A DNA stretch of 63,313 bases. Source: Melioribacteraceae bacterium (GTDB taxonomy: Bacteria > Bacteroidota > Ignavibacteria > Ignavibacteriales > Melioribacteraceae). Below, one piece after another: positions 8,608 through 17,301 of the stretch; the stretch's first letter is position 1, and every line of letters begins with the position of its first letter. The position numbers were made by a program, and so were the translations under genes. The DNA lies in the NCBI GenBank assembly GCA_021647785.1, contig JAKIUC010000021.1, positions 1-63,313 on the forward strand. Direction: 5' to 3'. Below the pieces are notes generated by a model. It was not told the DNA's origin. It saw only the letters and a program-made list of their open reading frames with translations, and ran no database searches.

Positions 8608-10065
8608 CTAATCGCTGTTTCTAAAAGATTTTATTGTTCTAATTAATTCATCTCTCTCTATCACTTTTAATATAAAAAGTAATAGAATAAATCCAAGAAA
8701 CATCAAAGATTTAATTCCAATAGTAATCACATCATAATAAAAATAATAGATGAATGCAGTAAGTCCAATTAGTAAAAATATTTTTAGAATCTTAGAATAC
8801 TCATAATCAATTTTATAAAACTTCTGCGATACAATAAATAATCCGCCCGCCATTACTACATAACTTGCAAGAGTTGCCCACGCTGCTCCCATAATTCCGA
8901 GTATTGGAATTAGAGAAAAATTAACTGCTACATTTACGGCTGCCCCAGCTATAGTTACCAATGGGAAGTATTTAGTTTTTTCTTCAATGTAAATTCCAGC
9001 AGTAAAGTTCATATAGAGTCCATTAAAAAGGTACGCTAATAAAATTATAGGAACTATTGAAAGACCCTCTAAAAACTCACGTCCAAGAAGTGTTCTTCCG
9101 GCAATTTCAATTTGCACAATATCTTCAACAAAGAGAGAAAGAAAAGCCCAGCTAACCGCCGAGATAATAAGAAAGAGAGTAAATACTTTTGCAAAGAGTT
9201 CTTTTGCATTTTTATCCTTTGCATTTTCAAGAAAAAATGGTTGCCAAGCAAAGTTAAACATCTGCACAAAGAGCATCATAAAAATGCCAAGTTTGTAATT
9301 CATTCTATATATTCCAAGCGTAGCTGTATCAGTAAGTTTAAGAACTATTGGAACATCAATAACTTGCACCACTGTAGAAGTAAACGCAGCAGCAAGATAT
9401 GGAATTCCAAACTTCAACATTTTTTTTAAAACAGTAGTATCTATCCGAAGTTGGAGTCTTCTAATAATTTCCGGAAGCAAGGCTACAAAAGAAAATATTG
9501 AGGCGATAAGATTACTTATAAATATTGCTTCAATCCCAAATTCATAAACCAAAATTAAAATAATGTTAAGAGTTAAATTGATAACAATATTTGTGATTTT
9601 AATAAAAGCAAATTTCTGAGTTTTTCGTTCCAACCGTAGGCTGCTAAAGGGTATTAGAGCAAGTGTATCAAAAAGTAATATAAAAATAACATAAATTAAA
9701 AGATTGGAATATTCAATTGGAAGACCAATCCCACTGCTTATTGGTAGTAGAAAAATATAAAATAGTATAGAGAAAAATGATGTGCTTCCTGTAACAAATA
9801 AATATGGAGTTGAAAACGTGGTCTTCTTTTTCTCTTTTTCTGCCAGAGATGTATATTTCATAAACGCTGCATCCATACCATAGATGTAAACAACATTTAA
9901 AAATGCAAGGTACGCATAAACATTTGTGAAATTTCCAAGCTCTGCCGGAGTAAAAACATTTGTATAAACTGGAACAAGAAGAAAGCCTAAGAACCTTCCA
10001 ATCATAGTACTAACACCATAAACAGCAGTATCTTTTGAAAGTTCTTTTAGTTTTTCAAGTATCAA
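8608..10065 (-). CDS. Polysaccharide (O-antigen/teichoic-acid type) flippase
   Basis: A 485-residue integral membrane protein with about 12-14 hydrophobic helices along its whole length. It starts with the typical MOP/MATE-superfamily N-terminus (DTAVYGVSTMIGRFLGFLLVPVYTNVF). It is expected to flip lipid-linked glycan units across the inner membrane. It appears to begin with TTG: the only in-frame ATG just upstream is followed at once by TAA, and the next Met would cut into helix 1. It stands at the downstream end of a minus-strand run of glycan genes (10677-15812), separated from them by a thioesterase and accA. The exact glycan substrate cannot be told. Confidence 0.88.
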   Translation of the reverse strand: MILEKLKELSKDTAVYGVSTMIGRFLGFLLVPVYTNVFTPAELGNFTNVYAYLAFLNVVYIYGMDAAFMKYTSLAEKEKKKTTFSTPYLFVTGSTSFFSILFYIFLLPISSGIGLPIEYSNLLIYVIFILLFDTLALIPFSSLRLERKTQKFAFIKITNIVINLTLNIILILVYEFGIEAIFISNLIASIFSFVALLPEIIRRLQLRIDTTVLKKMLKFGIPYLAAAFTSTVVQVIDVPIVLKLTDTATLGIYRMNYKLGIFMMLFVQMFNFAWQPFFLENAKDKNAKELFAKVFTLFLIISAVSWAFLSLFVEDIVQIEIAGRTLLGREFLEGLSIVPIILLAYLFNGLYMNFTAGIYIEEKTKYFPLVTIAGAAVNVAVNFSLIPILGIMGAAWATLASYVVMAGGLFIVSQKFYKIDYEYSKILKIFLLIGLTAFIYYFYYDVITIGIKSLMFLGFILLLFILKVIERDELIRTIKSFRNSD

Positions 10066-10195
10066 TTTGATTTACATTTAGTGGAAAAAGATTGCGTCAA
10101 ATTAAGAAATTATTAGTTTATAAAAAAATTGTGAGATTAAAAATATTGTTTGCTGAATAAGAGATGCGTATTTGTTTATCCAATTTAAATGGTTT

Positions 10196-10612
10196 TCATT
10201 TTTTAGTGAAGTACTTACTCACTTTCTCTACATAAACTTTTGGCGGGCGAGTTGGTCTTTTGCTATCTGCATTAATAAAAACATGGGAAGTATATCCTTC
10301 ACATATAAGTTCCTTTGTTTCGTGATGAGTAATTCTATACTCGATATGTACTTTTGCAGAATATGGGGATGAGACCGATGCCTCTACATCAAGTAGGTCG
10401 TCATAAACGGCTGGTTTTTTATATTTTAGATTTGCTTCAATTAGCGGTAGTTGGTGTCCACCTTTTTCAATTTCACTGTATGGTAATCCCATGCTACGAA
10501 GAAGTTCGGTTCTCCCAACTTCAAAATACTCCAGATACTTTCCGTTATAAACAAATTGCATTTTGTCAGTATCTGCATAGCGAACACGAATTGTTGTTGT
10601 ATGTTTTAGCAT
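10196..10612 (-). CDS. Acyl-CoA thioesterase, YbgC/4HBT hotdog family
   Basis: A 138-residue single hotdog-fold protein. The N-terminal YADTDKMQFVYNGKYLEYFEVGR matches the YbgC/FadM pattern (in two pieces: YADTDKMQFVYN and YLEYFEVGRTELL), including the catalytic Asp of the YxDTD block. It would hydrolyse acyl-CoA thioesters in the cytoplasm. The usual His-Ala-Asn after the Tyr is replaced by Asn-Gly-Lys, so substrate preference may differ from classic YbgC. It lies 64 bp downstream of accA in the same direction, which hints at a lipid-related link. In many genomes ybgC sits with tol-pal, but not here. Confidence 0.85.
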   Translation of the reverse strand: MLKHTTTIRVRYADTDKMQFVYNGKYLEYFEVGRTELLRSMGLPYSEIEKGGHQLPLIEANLKYKKPAVYDDLLDVEASVSSPYSAKVHIEYRITHHETKELICEGYTSHVFINADSKRPTRPPKVYVEKVSKYFTKK

Positions 10613-10676
10613 ATTTATGTCAAAAGTGAAAATAGAATCTGATGTATTACCAGTATCAGATATCTACAATCCAGTT

Positions 10677-11627
10677 CTACTCTACATATACTCCCATTTT
10701 ACCAAATTTTTCGAGACGGTTATTAATCAATTTATCTGATTTAATTTTTAGTAAAATTTCGAGTTCTTCTTTTACTGCCTCTTTTAAAGTAACCGATATA
10801 AGTTTATGATCTTTATGTGCCCCACCAAGCGGTTCCGGAATAATCCTATCAATTATTTTTAGTTCTAATAAATCATCCGCAGTAAGTTTAAGTGCTTCGG
10901 CAGCTTGCTCTTTGTATTCCCAAGTTCTCCAAAGGATTGATGAACAAGACTCCGGACTAATTACTGAGTACCAAGTATTTTCAAGCATAAGAATTCTATC
11001 ACCAATACCAATGCCAAGTGCACCGCCACTTGCACCTTCTCCAATAATAACAACAACAATGGGTACTTTAAGTCGGCTCATCTCAAGTAAGTTTTTTGCA
11101 ATAGCTTCTGCTTGTCCATGCTGCTCTGCTTCTAATCCTGGGAAGGCTCCTGGAGTATCAATTAAAGTAAGTACTGGTGTGTTAAATTTTTCTGCCAACT
11201 TCATTAAGCGGAGGGCTTTGCGATACCCTTCGGGGTTTGCCATTCCAAAGTTTCTGTAAACATTCGATTTTGTATCACGCCCTTTTTGGTGACCAATTAT
11301 CATAACTTTCTGACCATCAATTTTTGCGAACCCGCCAATGATAGCCTTGTCATCCCCAAACAATCTATCGCCATGCAGCTCTACAAAATCATCGGTCATT
11401 AAATAGATATAATCCAAAGTATATGGTCTCTCTGGGTGACGTGCCAGTTGTACTTTTTGCCAGCGTGTTAAATTCTTATAAACACTTTTTTTAAGAACAA
11501 TAACTTTCTCTTCAAGTTTTGCAATTTCATCTTTTATATCTAAATTGTCTTCATACTCTTTCATCTCTTGAATTTTCTTCTCCAATTCAAGAATTGGTTT
11601 TTCAAATTCTAATGCACTTATAGCCAT
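10677..11627 (-). CDS. accA: Acetyl-CoA carboxylase carboxyltransferase subunit alpha
   Basis: A 316-residue protein, close to the usual AccA length. Conserved blocks include [47 protein letters not shown] and [13 protein letters not shown]. With AccD it transfers the carboxyl group from biotin to acetyl-CoA, giving malonyl-CoA for fatty-acid synthesis. The frame extends to 11687, overlapping the glycosyltransferase gene. The ATG at 11627 is better because GGAG lies six bases before it and the protein then starts with the family-typical helix. This leaves a 16-bp gap to the upstream gene. It is the only acc gene in the window. Confidence 0.96.
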   Translation of the reverse strand: MAISALEFEKPILELEKKIQEMKEYEDNLDIKDEIAKLEEKVIVLKKSVYKNLTRWQKVQLARHPERPYTLDYIYLMTDDFVELHGDRLFGDDKAIIGGFAKIDGQKVMIIGHQKGRDTKSNVYRNFGMANPEGYRKALRLMKLAEKFNTPVLTLIDTPGAFPGLEAEQHGQAEAIAKNLLEMSRLKVPIVVVIIGEGASGGALGIGIGDRILMLENTWYSVISPESCSSILWRTWEYKEQAAEALKLTADDLLELKIIDRIIPEPLGGAHKDHKLISVTLKEAVKEELEILLKIKSDKLINNRLEKFGKMGVYVE

Positions 11628-11643
11628 TTCTTCTCCAATTTTT

Positions 11644-13626
11644 CTATTTCTCATTTCCGAAAAACATTTTACTAAAACTTTTTCCAATAATTTCCAAATC
11701 TAACCAAATATTTTGATTCTTGGCATAGTAAATATTTAATTTTTCAAAATCACTACTATCAGATGATTTATGTTCTTCAATATACCAAAGACCAGTTAAG
11801 CCAGGCTTACCAAGGTATAAACTCGTTTTACTTAAATCATTTGGTCCTACAAAACTTTTCTTCCGTACTAATACTGTTGGTGCAGCTAGTACAAATTTTG
11901 CAAAATCTTTTCTCTTTTTTATTAATGATACCAGAAATACAAAGGGATAGATTATTAACAATAAAAGTGCAAAACTAAAATCGAATAATGCTTTAATAAC
12001 TTTATGAACTCTCTCCGAAATATTATAATTAACTTTAAGTAAAGGAATATTATCTAACATTGTAACTGATGATTTTCCAACAAGGTAATCAAGTTCAGTA
12101 CCAGCAACAAGAAACTCTACATTTATATCATCACTCTGTGAAACTATCCCGAACATTTTTTCAAAAGAAATTTCGTGCGATGCAAAAATAACTTTATTAA
12201 TTTTCTCCTCTTTAATTACCTTTACTATATTTTCAAGACTTCCAAGAACTGAATATTTACCAATAACTGTTCCAATTCCATCAGCTGTTTCACTTATAAA
12301 ACCAACCACCGAATATATATCAGTAATACTTTTATCAAGTTTTTTTGAAAGCTCTACACAATAAGATTCACTTCCAACAATAAGTGTTTTTGTGTTGCTA
12401 ACTCTATCACTTACTCCTAATTTGAAAATTACCTTTGCCAGAAATCGCCAAAGAATGAATAACACACCAGCCAAAATATAAGTGATAAGCAATACTGCCC
12501 TACTAAACGCATACTGCTTAAGGAAAAAAGTTAACGCAGCAGCAAAAACAAACCCAATAACCAAAGTAATAACAGCACGCAATACAGAAATTGAATTCCT
12601 TTTGTAACTACCGCCAAATGTTGAGAATAGGAGCTGCAAAATTGCCGGGAAGAAATATATCCAAGGTTTTACATCTTCAGGAAAACCACTCCACTGTCCT
12701 GGTCTATAAATTTTTTCAGCAAGAATAAATGAACTAGTAAAGAGGAAGAAATCGGCAACCCCTGAAACCAACGGCAGTTTATAGGAATTAACAAATGCAA
12801 TAAATCTTCTTGCAGCAATTGCAAATCTGAGAATTATTTCTACAAGGAATGATGATGATAAATGCTTTTTAACAAAAAGGTGCATTGCATTATAAAATAT
12901 TTTTGTTTCGTCAATGCTACTCCGTTTTGTACTTTCACCTTTGTAATGGATTATCTCGGTTACTGGTGTGTAAAAAACTTTGTACCCTGCTGATTGAACA
13001 CGATAGCACAAATCTAAATCTTCCCCATACATAAAAAATTGAGGGTCAAATCCTCCAACTTTCTCGTAAACCTCACGAGTAAACATCATAAACGAACCAG
13101 AAATTGCATCAACTTCATTCGCTTTGTTTTCATCGAGATAAGTTAAATTATATTTTGAAAAGAATTTACTTTTTGGGAAAAGATTGCTAAGCCCAGTAAT
13201 TTTTGTGAACGATGTCCAAGGACCTGGGAAACTTCTTCGGCAAGCTAATTGTAAAGTGCCATCAGGATTAAGGACTTTGCACGTTGTCATTCCAACTTCT
13301 TTATCAGCCTCAATAAATTCAATCAGTTTTGAAAAAGTATCTTCACGAACAATGGTATCTGGGTTAATGAGTACAATAAACTTTCCTTTCGATATTTCCA
13401 AACCTTGATTATTTGCTTTGCCGAAGCCAACATTTTCTTTGTTTGCAATTACTTTTACATAAGGAAATTTTTCTTGAATATCTTCTACACTTCCATCGGA
13501 AGAAGCATTATCAATTAGAATTATTTCGGAAGAATAATTTTCTAACGCCTTATGAAGTGAGAAGAGTAAGTTTTTAACAAACTCTTTTACATTATAGTTA
13601 ACAATTATTATTGATATATCAATCAT
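11644..13626 (-). CDS. GT2 glycosyltransferase fused to a degenerate sugar-1-phosphate transferase
   Basis: A 660-residue fusion. Residues 1-250 are a rhamnosyltransferase-like GT2 domain ([36 protein letters not shown]). Residues 260-400 hold several membrane helices. Residues 400-530 form a Rossmann-like CoA-binding region, as in WcaJ-type enzymes. The C-terminus (about 535-660) keeps the entry helix of a bacterial sugar transferase ([20 protein letters not shown]) and the final KPGLTGLW...[10 protein letters not shown] part. It lacks the catalytic middle (KFRSM, DELPQ, SLVGPRP); only FVGPN remains. So the GT2 half is probably active and the transferase half is probably scaffold only. An intact transferase is two genes upstream at 14409-15812. 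Confidence 0.85.
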   Translation of the reverse strand: MIDISIIIVNYNVKEFVKNLLFSLHKALENYSSEIILIDNASSDGSVEDIQEKFPYVKVIANKENVGFGKANNQGLEISKGKFIVLINPDTIVREDTFSKLIEFIEADKEVGMTTCKVLNPDGTLQLACRRSFPGPWTSFTKITGLSNLFPKSKFFSKYNLTYLDENKANEVDAISGSFMMFTREVYEKVGGFDPQFFMYGEDLDLCYRVQSAGYKVFYTPVTEIIHYKGESTKRSSIDETKIFYNAMHLFVKKHLSSSFLVEIILRFAIAARRFIAFVNSYKLPLVSGVADFFLFTSSFILAEKIYRPGQWSGFPEDVKPWIYFFPAILQLLFSTFGGSYKRNSISVLRAVITLVIGFVFAAALTFFLKQYAFSRAVLLITYILAGVLFILWRFLAKVIFKLGVSDRVSNTKTLIVGSESYCVELSKKLDKSITDIYSVVGFISETADGIGTVIGKYSVLGSLENIVKVIKEEKINKVIFASHEISFEKMFGIVSQSDDINVEFLVAGTELDYLVGKSSVTMLDNIPLLKVNYNISERVHKVIKALFDFSFALLLLIIYPFVFLVSLIKKRKDFAKFVLAAPTVLVRKKSFVGPNDLSKTSLYLGKPGLTGLWYIEEHKSSDSSDFEKLNIYYAKNQNIWLDLEIIGKSFSKMFFGNEK

Positions 13627-13666
13627 TTTAAAATATTCTGTTTGCAGAATTAAAATTGTAAAACGG

Positions 13667-14386
13667 TTATACTAACTTACCAATTATTGCACGGAACCTA
13701 AGTTTCCAAACCATTGTAACAGCTTCACGTACAATCTTTTTCGACATTTTGGAAACTCCCTCAATTCTATCCATAAACACTATTGGAATCTCTTTAATTC
13801 TATAATTCATTTTATAAGTTTTAAAATTCATCTCAATCTGAAAAGAATATCCGTTCGCTTTAATCTTATCTAAGTCAATGCTTTCAAGCACTTCACGTCT
13901 AAAACATTTAAAGCCGCCGGTTGCATCCATTACTGGCATTCCTGTAATTACCCGCGTATAAATAGATGCAAAATAGCTTAACAGTAATCGGGACATAGGC
14001 CAATTTATAACATTAACCCCTTGAATATAGCGGCTTCCAATCACTAGATCATTCTCCTCAATTGCAATCAATAAGTTTGCAATCTCTTTAGGGTCATGAG
14101 AAAAATCTGCATCCATCTGTATCGCATAATCGTAATCTCTTTCTAAGAGATATCTAAACCCTGCAACATACGCTGTTCCCAGCCCCATTTTTCCAGCACG
14201 CTGTATAACATGAATGCGTTCATCTTCTTCCGACTTTGCTTTAACAAAATCTCCAGTTCCATCGGGTGAGTTATCATCCACAACCAAAATATGAATGTTA
14301 GGATATAGTTCAATTACGGTATGAAGCATTTTTTCAATGTTCAGCCTTTCGTTATACGTTGGTATTATTACTATTACTTTTTTCAT
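13667..14386 (-). CDS. Polyprenol monophosphomannose synthase-like GT2
   Basis: A 239-residue GT2 enzyme of the DPM1/Ppm1 type. It has IIPTYNERLNIEKML, VVDDNSPDGTGD, a QMDADFSHDP metal/nucleotide motif, and the DPM-typical TGGFKCFRREVLE and GYSFQIEM blocks. It has no membrane anchor of the long kind. It would transfer mannose or glucose from the sugar nucleotide to undecaprenyl/polyprenyl phosphate, giving a lipid donor for ArnT/PMT-like GT-C enzymes. One such enzyme is encoded at 37738-39237. The gene lies between two sugar-transferase genes in one minus-strand run. Confidence 0.9.
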   Translation of the reverse strand: MKKVIVIIPTYNERLNIEKMLHTVIELYPNIHILVVDDNSPDGTGDFVKAKSEEDERIHVIQRAGKMGLGTAYVAGFRYLLERDYDYAIQMDADFSHDPKEIANLLIAIEENDLVIGSRYIQGVNVINWPMSRLLLSYFASIYTRVITGMPVMDATGGFKCFRREVLESIDLDKIKANGYSFQIEMNFKTYKMNYRIKEIPIVFMDRIEGVSKMSKKIVREAVTMVWKLRFRAIIGKLV

Positions 14387-14408
14387 AATCTATTACCCCC
14401 CCCACGGG

Positions 14409-15812
14409 TTAATTAAAATGTCCTTGTCCAAAAAGAACAACAAAAACTGTTCTTAATAATATTTTAAAATCGTTACTCAAACTCATGTTTTCAATGTAGA
14501 ATAAATCGTACCTTAATTTTTCTTTAACGTCTTCTACATTTTCATCATACTTATGTTTCACCTGTGCCCAACCAGTTACACCTGGTCGTACTTTCAATCT
14601 TCGTTTATAAAAAGGAATTTCCAGAGAGAGTTGTTCAACAAAAAATGGTCTCTCCGGACGTGGACCAACAAGGCTCATCTCCCCTTTCAGAACATTTACC
14701 ATTTGCGGCAATTCATCTATTCTAACTTTCCTAATAAACTTACCTACCTTAGTAATTCTTGGGTCATCTTTTGTTGACCACACTGGGCCTGATGCCTTTT
14801 CTGCATCTGCTAACATTGAACGAAATTTAATTATTTTAAAAACTTTACCATTTAAACCAGAACGATCTTGCTTGTAGAAGATTGAGCCTTTACTCTCGAA
14901 CTTAATTGCAAAAGATGTAACAAGAACAACAGGGAAAGATAAAATAAGTATTACAATTGAAATAAAAATATCCATTAAACGCTTTATTTTCTTCTCCCAC
15001 TCAGGCATTAGTTGCGGCATAATGTCGATTAAAGGGAAACCATAAAGTTGCGAAGTTCGAGCCTGACCACTTATAATTTCATAAAGATCCGGAATTATTT
15101 TTATTGAAATATTATTCGAATCGCAAGTTGCCACAACTTCCAGCATTATATCTCCTTCATGCTTATCAAGGGCAAGAATTATTTCTGTAACATCCAAATC
15201 TTTAAGAACCTCTTTAATGTTGTGTACCGTATCAACTACTTTTATGTTATTATGCTTCTTTCCAATATTTTCATCTTTAACAGCAAGGTATGCAATTATG
15301 TCTAATCCAAGTCCTTTATAAGTTTCAATTGTATTGTGCATCTCAAATGCTTTTCTATTGAAGCCCACTATAACTGCATTCTTTCTTCCAATTCCCTTTA
15401 TTAATAAACGGCGCTGGATGCTTCGCAAGATAATCCTTCCACTTCCAACAAAGCTAAGTAGAAATATCCAATAAATTAGAATTAAGAACCTACTTGTAGA
15501 GACAACATTATGAGCCGCATCATCGTAAAGTATTAGAAAAAAGAGTATAAATATTCCAACAAAAGTTGCTTTAAAAAGGGCTGCCATTTCATCAAAACGA
15601 GAGGATGCAAATAATGTTCTGTACATTCCTACAAATGTAAAAATTAGTAGCCAATAAATATAAACTGCCACCATCGATAGCAGTAGAAGGGGTTCTGTTA
15701 AAAGAGTGAACAATCCTGATTCTACCCTAAAGTAAAAAAAGAGTAACCATGCCAGATTAATTGTTAATAAATCTGCCAGTAAAATTAAAATTTTCTCGAG
15801 TCTTTTGCTCAA
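14409..15812 (-). CDS. Undecaprenyl-phosphate sugar-1-phosphate transferase (WcaJ-like)
   Basis: A 467-residue polyisoprenyl-phosphate hexose-1-phosphate transferase that starts glycan assembly on the lipid carrier. About four N-terminal helices (to residue 130) precede a Rossmann CoA-binding region (VIVGFNRKAFEM...). The catalytic domain begins near residue 268 (KRLMDIFISIVILILSFPVV). The active core is complete: FYKQDRSGLNGKVFKIIKFR, RIDELPQMVNVLKGEMSLVG, PRPERPFF, VRPGVTGWAQV. It seems to start at TTG, since no in-frame ATG is near. It is the first gene of the glycan run and probably defines which sugar is attached first. Confidence 0.93.
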   Translation of the reverse strand: MSKRLEKILILLADLLTINLAWLLFFYFRVESGLFTLLTEPLLLLSMVAVYIYWLLIFTFVGMYRTLFASSRFDEMAALFKATFVGIFILFFLILYDDAAHNVVSTSRFLILIYWIFLLSFVGSGRIILRSIQRRLLIKGIGRKNAVIVGFNRKAFEMHNTIETYKGLGLDIIAYLAVKDENIGKKHNNIKVVDTVHNIKEVLKDLDVTEIILALDKHEGDIMLEVVATCDSNNISIKIIPDLYEIISGQARTSQLYGFPLIDIMPQLMPEWEKKIKRLMDIFISIVILILSFPVVLVTSFAIKFESKGSIFYKQDRSGLNGKVFKIIKFRSMLADAEKASGPVWSTKDDPRITKVGKFIRKVRIDELPQMVNVLKGEMSLVGPRPERPFFVEQLSLEIPFYKRRLKVRPGVTGWAQVKHKYDENVEDVKEKLRYDLFYIENMSLSNDFKILLRTVFVVLFGQGHFN

Positions 15813-15920
15813 AATTAAATGCCTGAATAACTTTATAATAGCTTGTAAAGATACAATTAAATTATCATAGGATAAATTGTATTTTCAAGATTCGTATGTT
15901 TTTTACTAATTATTGTATAG

Positions 15921-16043
15921 TGTTGTATCAAGTATATAATGACGTACAAAAATCCCTCACCCCTCTATAGAATCCTTCGGACAACCCTCTCCCAGTGAGA
16001 GGGAGTAAATGCCCCTCTCTTTTCAAGAGAGGGGTTGTCCGAA
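15921..16043. repeat. MITE-like element, truncated copy
   Basis: This copy shares its left end (TGTTGTATCAAGTATATAAT) and its core with the fuller copy at 46199-46364. Inside lie hairpins CCCTCTC/GAGAGGG (15985-16003) and CCCCTCTCTT/AAGAGAGGGG (16012-16034), enclosed by CTTCGGACAACC/GGTTGTCCGAAG. The right terminal repeat seen in the other copy is missing. Its place beside the IS110 remnant suggests that the right end was lost in a rearrangement. Confidence 0.8.
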
Positions 16044-16113
16044 GAAGTTATGTTTAAAAGAGCAAACAAATTATTTTACGTAAAATAAAGAAAAGGAAAT
16101 AGTAGATAAAAAG

Positions 16114-16170
16114 AGCATCCCTTATTAAATTGTAGTTGCAAAACTATTTATCAATAAAAAAAAGGATGCT
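16114..16170 (+). promoter_or_regulatory. Hairpin before the transposase start (possible IS110 left-end structure)
   Basis: AGCATCCCTT at 16114-16123 pairs with AAAGGATGCT at 16161-16170 at nine of ten positions. The right arm contains the AGGA of the transposase ribosome binding site, so folding would hide it from read-through transcripts, as in many insertion sequences. IS110 elements also encode a bridge RNA in a non-coding end. This could be part of one, but that is speculation. Confidence 0.45.
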
Positions 16171-16239
16171 GTTATGAAACAACAATGTAAAACACTATAT
16201 TTTAGTAATCAAGACTTTTATTTAGGAATAGACGTTCAT

Positions 16240-16277
16240 AGGAATAGACGTTCACTCCCATAGGGATGGTTACACCA
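16240..16277 (+). repeat. 38-bp insertion with hairpin TCCCATAGGGA in the transposase
   Basis: This insert lies between the VH and KRSWSV codons of the IS110 DEDD motif. Its first part repeats TAGGAATAGACGTTCA (copies 16223-16238 and 16239-16254). It ends with the hairpin TCCCATAGGGA (16256-16266) followed by TGGTTACACC. It breaks the reading frame. Confidence 0.65.
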
Positions 16278-16409
16278 AAAAGAAGTTGGAGCGTTACAAT
16301 TAGAAGTAATAATATGTTTCTGAAAACATTTTCAATGAACCCGATACCAAAGGACCTAAGTAATTATATGCAAAAGCAATATCCAAAGGGGCAATATTAC
16401 AGTGTTTAC

Positions 16410-16430
16410 TTCCGTAGGAATGGATTCCCA
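16410..16430 (+). repeat. 21-bp in-frame insertion with hairpin TTCCGTAGGAA
   Basis: These 21 bp encode FRRNGFP within an otherwise typical IS110 motif. The hairpin TTCCGTAGGAA is followed by TGGATTCCCA. Aligned with 16256-16276, it matches at most positions. One stem pair changes from C-G to T-A on both sides, so the hairpin is kept. Confidence 0.65.
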
Positions 16431-17301
16431 GAAGCTGGTTTCAGTGGTTACGGTATTCACAGAGAACTAGAAATGTTAGGATTTCAGAATATCATAGTAA
16501 GTCCAACCAATATACCAACTAGTAGTAGAGAGCGTCTAAGGAAGACCGATGAAGTTGATTCAAGAAAATTAGCACGAGAATTAGAAAATGATTCGTTGAG
16601 TGGAATCTATATCGAAGAACTTTTAGAATTAAGAGCAAGACTATTAAAAACAGTAAAAAGTTTACGAAAATATTCTTTTGAATATAATATGGATGAAGAT
16701 ATTAAACTACTTATTGGTATCCCCGGAATATGGTTCATCACAGCTATAACGCTTTATACAGAAATAATGAATATTGAAAGGTTTACAAGTTTAGACAAAA
16801 TAGCAAGCTATATTGGCTTAGTTCCAACAACAAAATCATCTGGGGAAAAGGAAAAAGTATTAGGTTTAACGGTTCAATACAATAGATATCTACGCTCGTT
16901 ATTAATAGAATCATCTTGGGTGGCAATAAGAAAAGACCCAGCGTTGACGCTTGCCTATAATGACTATACGAAAAGAATGAGCAAACAAGAATCTATTATT
17001 AGAATAGCTAAAAAACTCTTAAACAGAATTTATTATGTCTTGAAAAATAAGAAGGAGTATGTTTATTCTATAGTATAATATAAATAAATTTGCCCCGCAA
17101 CAAAGGAAGAGATGAATTACTATTCTAGTTTTCCAATTTATCTCTTTCGATTATCTTTAGAAAGTTGAGGGGATGTAGCAAACATTTCTTGTTGAGTACT
17201 TGACTTTTAACATAACAGGACTCTGTGAGAATTTGGAGCTTATTTGAAATTTCTTTTTTGTTGTTTGAATTTTTCTAAAAAATAAAAAAATCGGAATATA
17301 C

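Larger units (their letters stand above)
15813..16173. other. Intergenic region upstream of the transposase remnant
   Basis: This stretch of about 360 bp has no coding sequence. It contains a truncated copy of the MITE-like element (15921-16043) and the hairpin leading into the transposase (16114-16170). The rest is AT-rich and probably carries the promoter of the minus-strand glycan run. Confidence 0.6.
16174..17078 (+). pseudogene. IS110-family transposase, decayed (frameshift, insertions, internal deletion)
   Basis: The original start is ATG 16174 (MKQQCKTLYFSNQDFYLGID, then VH), but this frame stops at TAG 16261. The rest resumes in another frame as KRSWSVTIRSNN from 16278 and ends at 17078. 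A 38-bp insert (16240-16277) containing a 16-bp tandem duplication explains the shift. A second, in-frame 21-bp insert at 16410-16430 splits the family motif YYSVY/EAGFSGY. Between GIYI and EELLELR roughly 80-110 family residues are absent. The C-terminal Transposase_20 region survives (GIPGIWFITA, VPTTKSSGEKEKVLGLT, RIAKKLLNRIYYV), although the usual PGIG is PGIW. An active recombinase is very unlikely. Confidence 0.88.

Noticed and set aside
9112-9429. 105-codon plus-strand open frame inside the flippase gene
   Set aside because: It lies opposite a complete membrane protein with clear family features and has Lys/Asn-rich composition without motifs, so it is an antisense shadow.
11627-11687. 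Longer accA form overlapping the glycosyltransferase gene
   Set aside because: The downstream ATG has a GGAG site and gives the normal AccA length; the extra 20 residues match nothing in the family.
15921-16043. A small RNA gene or terminator pair at the GC-rich hairpins
   Set aside because: The same block occurs at 46199-46364 in an unrelated context with terminal repeats, so a dispersed element explains it better.
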